Shown here: positions 61,634-64,000 of the stretch, in pieces
Layout of the letters: every line of letters starts with the position of its first letter
Numbering within the stretch: the stretch's first letter is position 1
Assembly: GCA_905250885.1 (NCBI GenBank)
Contig: CAJNOQ010000100.1
Span: 1 to 64,000 of the forward strand
Direction of reading: 5' to 3'
Length of the DNA: 64,000 nucleotides
Source: Didymodactylos carnosus
Lineage: Eukaryota; Rotifera; Eurotatoria; Philodinida; Philodinidae
The notes under the pieces: model-generated
Database searches by the model: none
The model's input: only the letters and a program-made list of their open reading frames with translations
What the model was told of the DNA's origin: nothing
Translations under genes and position numbers: made by a program

Positions 61634-62649
61634 CTATAAATTGAAACATCCATATTGTTTTAATACTTCAATATGTTTTTCTGCTTTTTTTGTTATAGCT
61701 TGTTTGGCGGTATTTTTAATTTTCTTTAAGCCACGTTGTCTTAAATGGTAATGTTTCGCTTTTATTTTACGTTTTTTTTCTAATGTTTCTACAACATCAC
61801 TATATTTCCAACCAACTTCATGTGATAAACGTCCTAATTCACAATATCGTCGTCGTGGTTTCAATCGTAATGTACGTAATGCTGACGGAACAATCATACG
61901 TTTTTTTTTATCGTACGGTGCTGGAACACCTTCATATGATTTTAGTCGTAATAATGCTTGTTTACCACGTTCAGTTTTATGTGGCACCATACCACGGACA
62001 ATACGCCAAAATATTTTTGATGGTGCACGAAAGTGAAATGGACCACGTGCTGGATTTATATTACAACGTTTACGTAAAAACCGAAGATATTTCAGTTTGT
62101 TACGATAAAAACTGCCTGAAATATTTAGCCCTTCACAGCGAACAACAACAATACTATGGCCTTGTAAAACTGATTTAGCTACAATACTAGCTAAACGACC
62201 GATTAAATGACCACGGCCATCGATGATTAAAGGTGCTGCTCTAAACCCCGTTGGTTGAAGCTAAAAAGATAAAAAAAGCATTCTTACTAAAGACTTTCTT
62301 GTTTTTTGTAAATATGAAAGAAATCCTAGGTCAAAATCATTAAGGTATCTGTCGACCAAGAATAAAACAGCTTTAATTAGAATATCATCTGAAAAAATAT
62401 ATCTTTAGCTTCTTGCGAAATGAAATCATAATTTATTCACTCATTCTTGTAGACACCTATAGTGATTTATTTAGGTTTTATCTATCGGAGTGGCAGATAA
62501 ATGTTTCAAGGGTGCCACTCTTTGAAATACTATTTTTTTCTCAAATCAATTGTTAATTTCCACAAATTAAATCAATTTCTAACGGATATGTGTATTCGAA
62601 ATATAAAATAAAAAATGCTTACTATGTTTTTTCTTGCCCGGATCGACAT
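61634..62649 (-). CDS. RPL13A: 60S ribosomal protein L13a (uL13), two coding exons
   Basis: Core protein of the large ribosomal subunit. Main exon 61634-62260 begins [20 protein letters not shown] and carries family landmarks: [90 protein letters not shown] and [12 protein letters not shown], ending YGCFNL at TAG 61634. The first coding exon is read as 62623-62649 (ATG TCG ATC CGG GCA AGA AAA AAC ATA) with donor GTAAGC; it joins in phase 0. The exon itself may extend to an acceptor at 62682-62683, so a 5' UTR intron is likely. The N terminus is about 12 residues longer than in human, where it starts MAEVQVLVLDGRG. The intron is 362 bp. Product certain, exact start less so. Confidence 0.93.
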
Positions 62650-62681
62650 TTGGATCTTTCTTTTTTTGATGAATACTAAAT

Positions 62682-64000
62682 CTGAAAAAAAGAAAAGCTT
62701 AATATTCCATTCAATGATTCTTTAAAATGTTCGAAGTATCATCTGACAACTTGAACCGCTGTATTTCACAGCTAGTCTCTCAAAAGAACTTCAGAATCCT
62801 ACCTATCCAAATAAAAGCAAGACATGGACAATTGCACTAAAAACTACGGGAAAAAGTAAATGCCATCACAAAAAAATGTCACCTTTCATTAATATCCTTT
62901 CTCAACATTTTTTCTATGTCAAAGCTACATCTGAATGTATTCTAAAAACAGTTTTCCCTGACATTACGTTTGATTGACCAATAGGATGAAAGCAATACCA
63001 CATTTTATTCTGTTGCATGTTTTACTCCATAGAATAATAAGACCACCTTTTCCGTTACACGCAACCATTTTCCTGTTGAGTTTTCCAATAGAAAATAAAG
63101 TAGCATATAACATTTTTACCAATGATTCCTGCATTTTTTTGTTATATTTTGCGATGAATATTCGGAGGTGCTACTGCTATATTGATTCTTGTAACAGATG
63201 AAAACCAGATTCTATTCAGTATCAGAACAAATCGAGAGACTGAATCGAAGAGCCGTTTTACAAAGATTCACTTCTTTTTTATTTGAAATTGGTAGTATCA
63301 AATCTTTGTTCGAACAAGAGGTTTCTATCAAAAACGCCATTTGATGTTGCTTGTACCCTAGTTATCTGACTGTTTATTCAGTCATTTTCTTCGCACATCT
63401 AAGCAAAAACGCAGTGTTTTTTTTGGAGTTTATATATAACACTACTCGTACATTTCGATTATCCATGTCTCTTAGACAAGTATGATACCGACTGTCGTGC
63501 AGGTTAGTCAAGGCTTGACGATTTTTGTATCTAGCGCGAAAGGTCAACTTGTATACAAGCAGAAGAAGAAAAATGTTACGAAAAACAACAACGAGAATAT
63601 TTTTTCGTTACCTACAACCATCCACGAAAAAAATTATTTAGAACGTCATATCATACGTACACATAAAAATAAATAAAAAATTAAATCTAAGATCCATCGC
63701 AAGAAACATAACGTCCAGTAGAAGCATGTGATATCAAAACGAGGGGAAATTTTCAGTTGTGATGATTCGGAAAATCTGTCTTCTCAAACTGCAAAAATAT
63801 TACATAATACGAGAAAATCGTGATAGAGGAGGCTCACTGCAGAAATGCTAAAGTAACATTTTGTCACGATACTACAACAAAGGCGTTGAAATCAAAGGAA
63901 AAATGTGGCATTAAAAAATACTATTTCTTCTGTGACTATGTTAAGGATTTCTATGACTTATTCTGGAAGTATAATAATCTCAAAGAAAGTATATACTGGT
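62682..64000. other. Region upstream of RPL13A; presumed promoter and an unassigned plus-strand frame
   Basis: Contains the RPL13A promoter or further 5' UTR by position only. A plus-strand frame at 63482-63676 ends LERHIIRTHKNK, and a separate frame near 63739-63807 reads FSCDDSENLSSQTAKILHNT. Both faintly resemble C2H2 zinc-finger helices but lack the full Cys/His set. The last 180 bp hold another open frame (HCRNAKVTFCHDTTTKAL..) running off the window. No gene is called with confidence. Confidence 0.3.

Noticed and set aside
61783-62178. Plus-strand 131-codon frame over RPL13A
   Set aside because: Antisense to the conserved uL13 coding exon.
62261-62622. C/D-box snoRNA in the RPL13A intron (as in vertebrates)
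   Set aside because: Only a loose C-box-like AGATGA was found, with no CUGA D box or terminal stem at a suitable distance.
1-64000. CRISPR arrays, operons, riboswitches or viral genes
   Set aside because: The window is a spliced eukaryotic locus; no regularly spaced repeats, reverse transcriptase, integrase or capsid-like sequence was seen.

Overview
This window comes from an AT-rich eukaryotic (metazoan) genome. Genes are split by GT..AG introns, many only about 55-90 bp long. Protein content, strong AT bias and tiny introns fit a small-genome invertebrate. A bdelloid rotifer is my guess from general experience, not something the sequence proves. No viral, bacterial, tRNA or rRNA genes were recognised.

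Positions 1-56912 (minus strand) are almost entirely one giant gene: a spectraplakin, the family of vertebrate DST (dystonin/BPAG1) and MACF1, fly shot and worm vab-10. I traced 61 coding exons by matching splice sites, reading phase and protein similarity. They total about 19.0 kb, or about 6,340 codons, and reading phase is kept across every junction except one ambiguous spot near 14957. The 5' end is at 56912. The 3' end lies beyond position 1, where the remaining rod, EF-hands and GAS2 domain would be expected. Reading downstream: a short acidic/Asn-rich N terminus (56.9 kb); a tandem CH1-CH2 actin-binding domain (55.3-56.6 kb); a plakin domain of spectrin-like helices with an embedded SH3 (40.9-55.2 kb); a very long plakin-repeat region broken by low-complexity linkers (21.1-40.8 kb); a Ser/Glu-rich linker (13.7-15.2 kb); then a spectrin/coiled-coil rod (1-11.7 kb).

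Two features suggest isoforms. A 996-bp exon at 43606-44601 starts with its own ATG, has no acceptor beside the ATG, and splices in phase into the plakin domain, giving a protein without the actin-binding domain. At 21404 the last large plakin-repeat exon can either splice through a 38-bp bridging exon to the rod or read on to a stop at 21363, followed by AATAAA signals. The second choice would give a short, rod-less protein resembling BPAG1e.

Upstream on the same strand is RPL13A (ribosomal protein uL13) at 61634-62649, with a polyadenylation signal at 61575-61580. The 4.7 kb between the two genes holds no recognised gene but includes a 306-bp imperfect palindrome (60691-60996).

The introns carry a set of non-autonomous DNA transposons, most with long inverted repeats: a 456-bp element with a perfect 9-bp target duplication (1927-2382); a three-copy fold-back family (12267, 17451, 51552); a 942-bp TA-flanked element (53797-54738); a 92-bp element with 8-bp flanking repeats touching a splice donor (39599-39690); a 560-bp element (36054-36613); and the 3' remnant of a hAT transposase (52259-52866). 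For four of these, subtracting the element leaves an intron of about 60-80 bp, which supports recent-style insertion into normal short introns.
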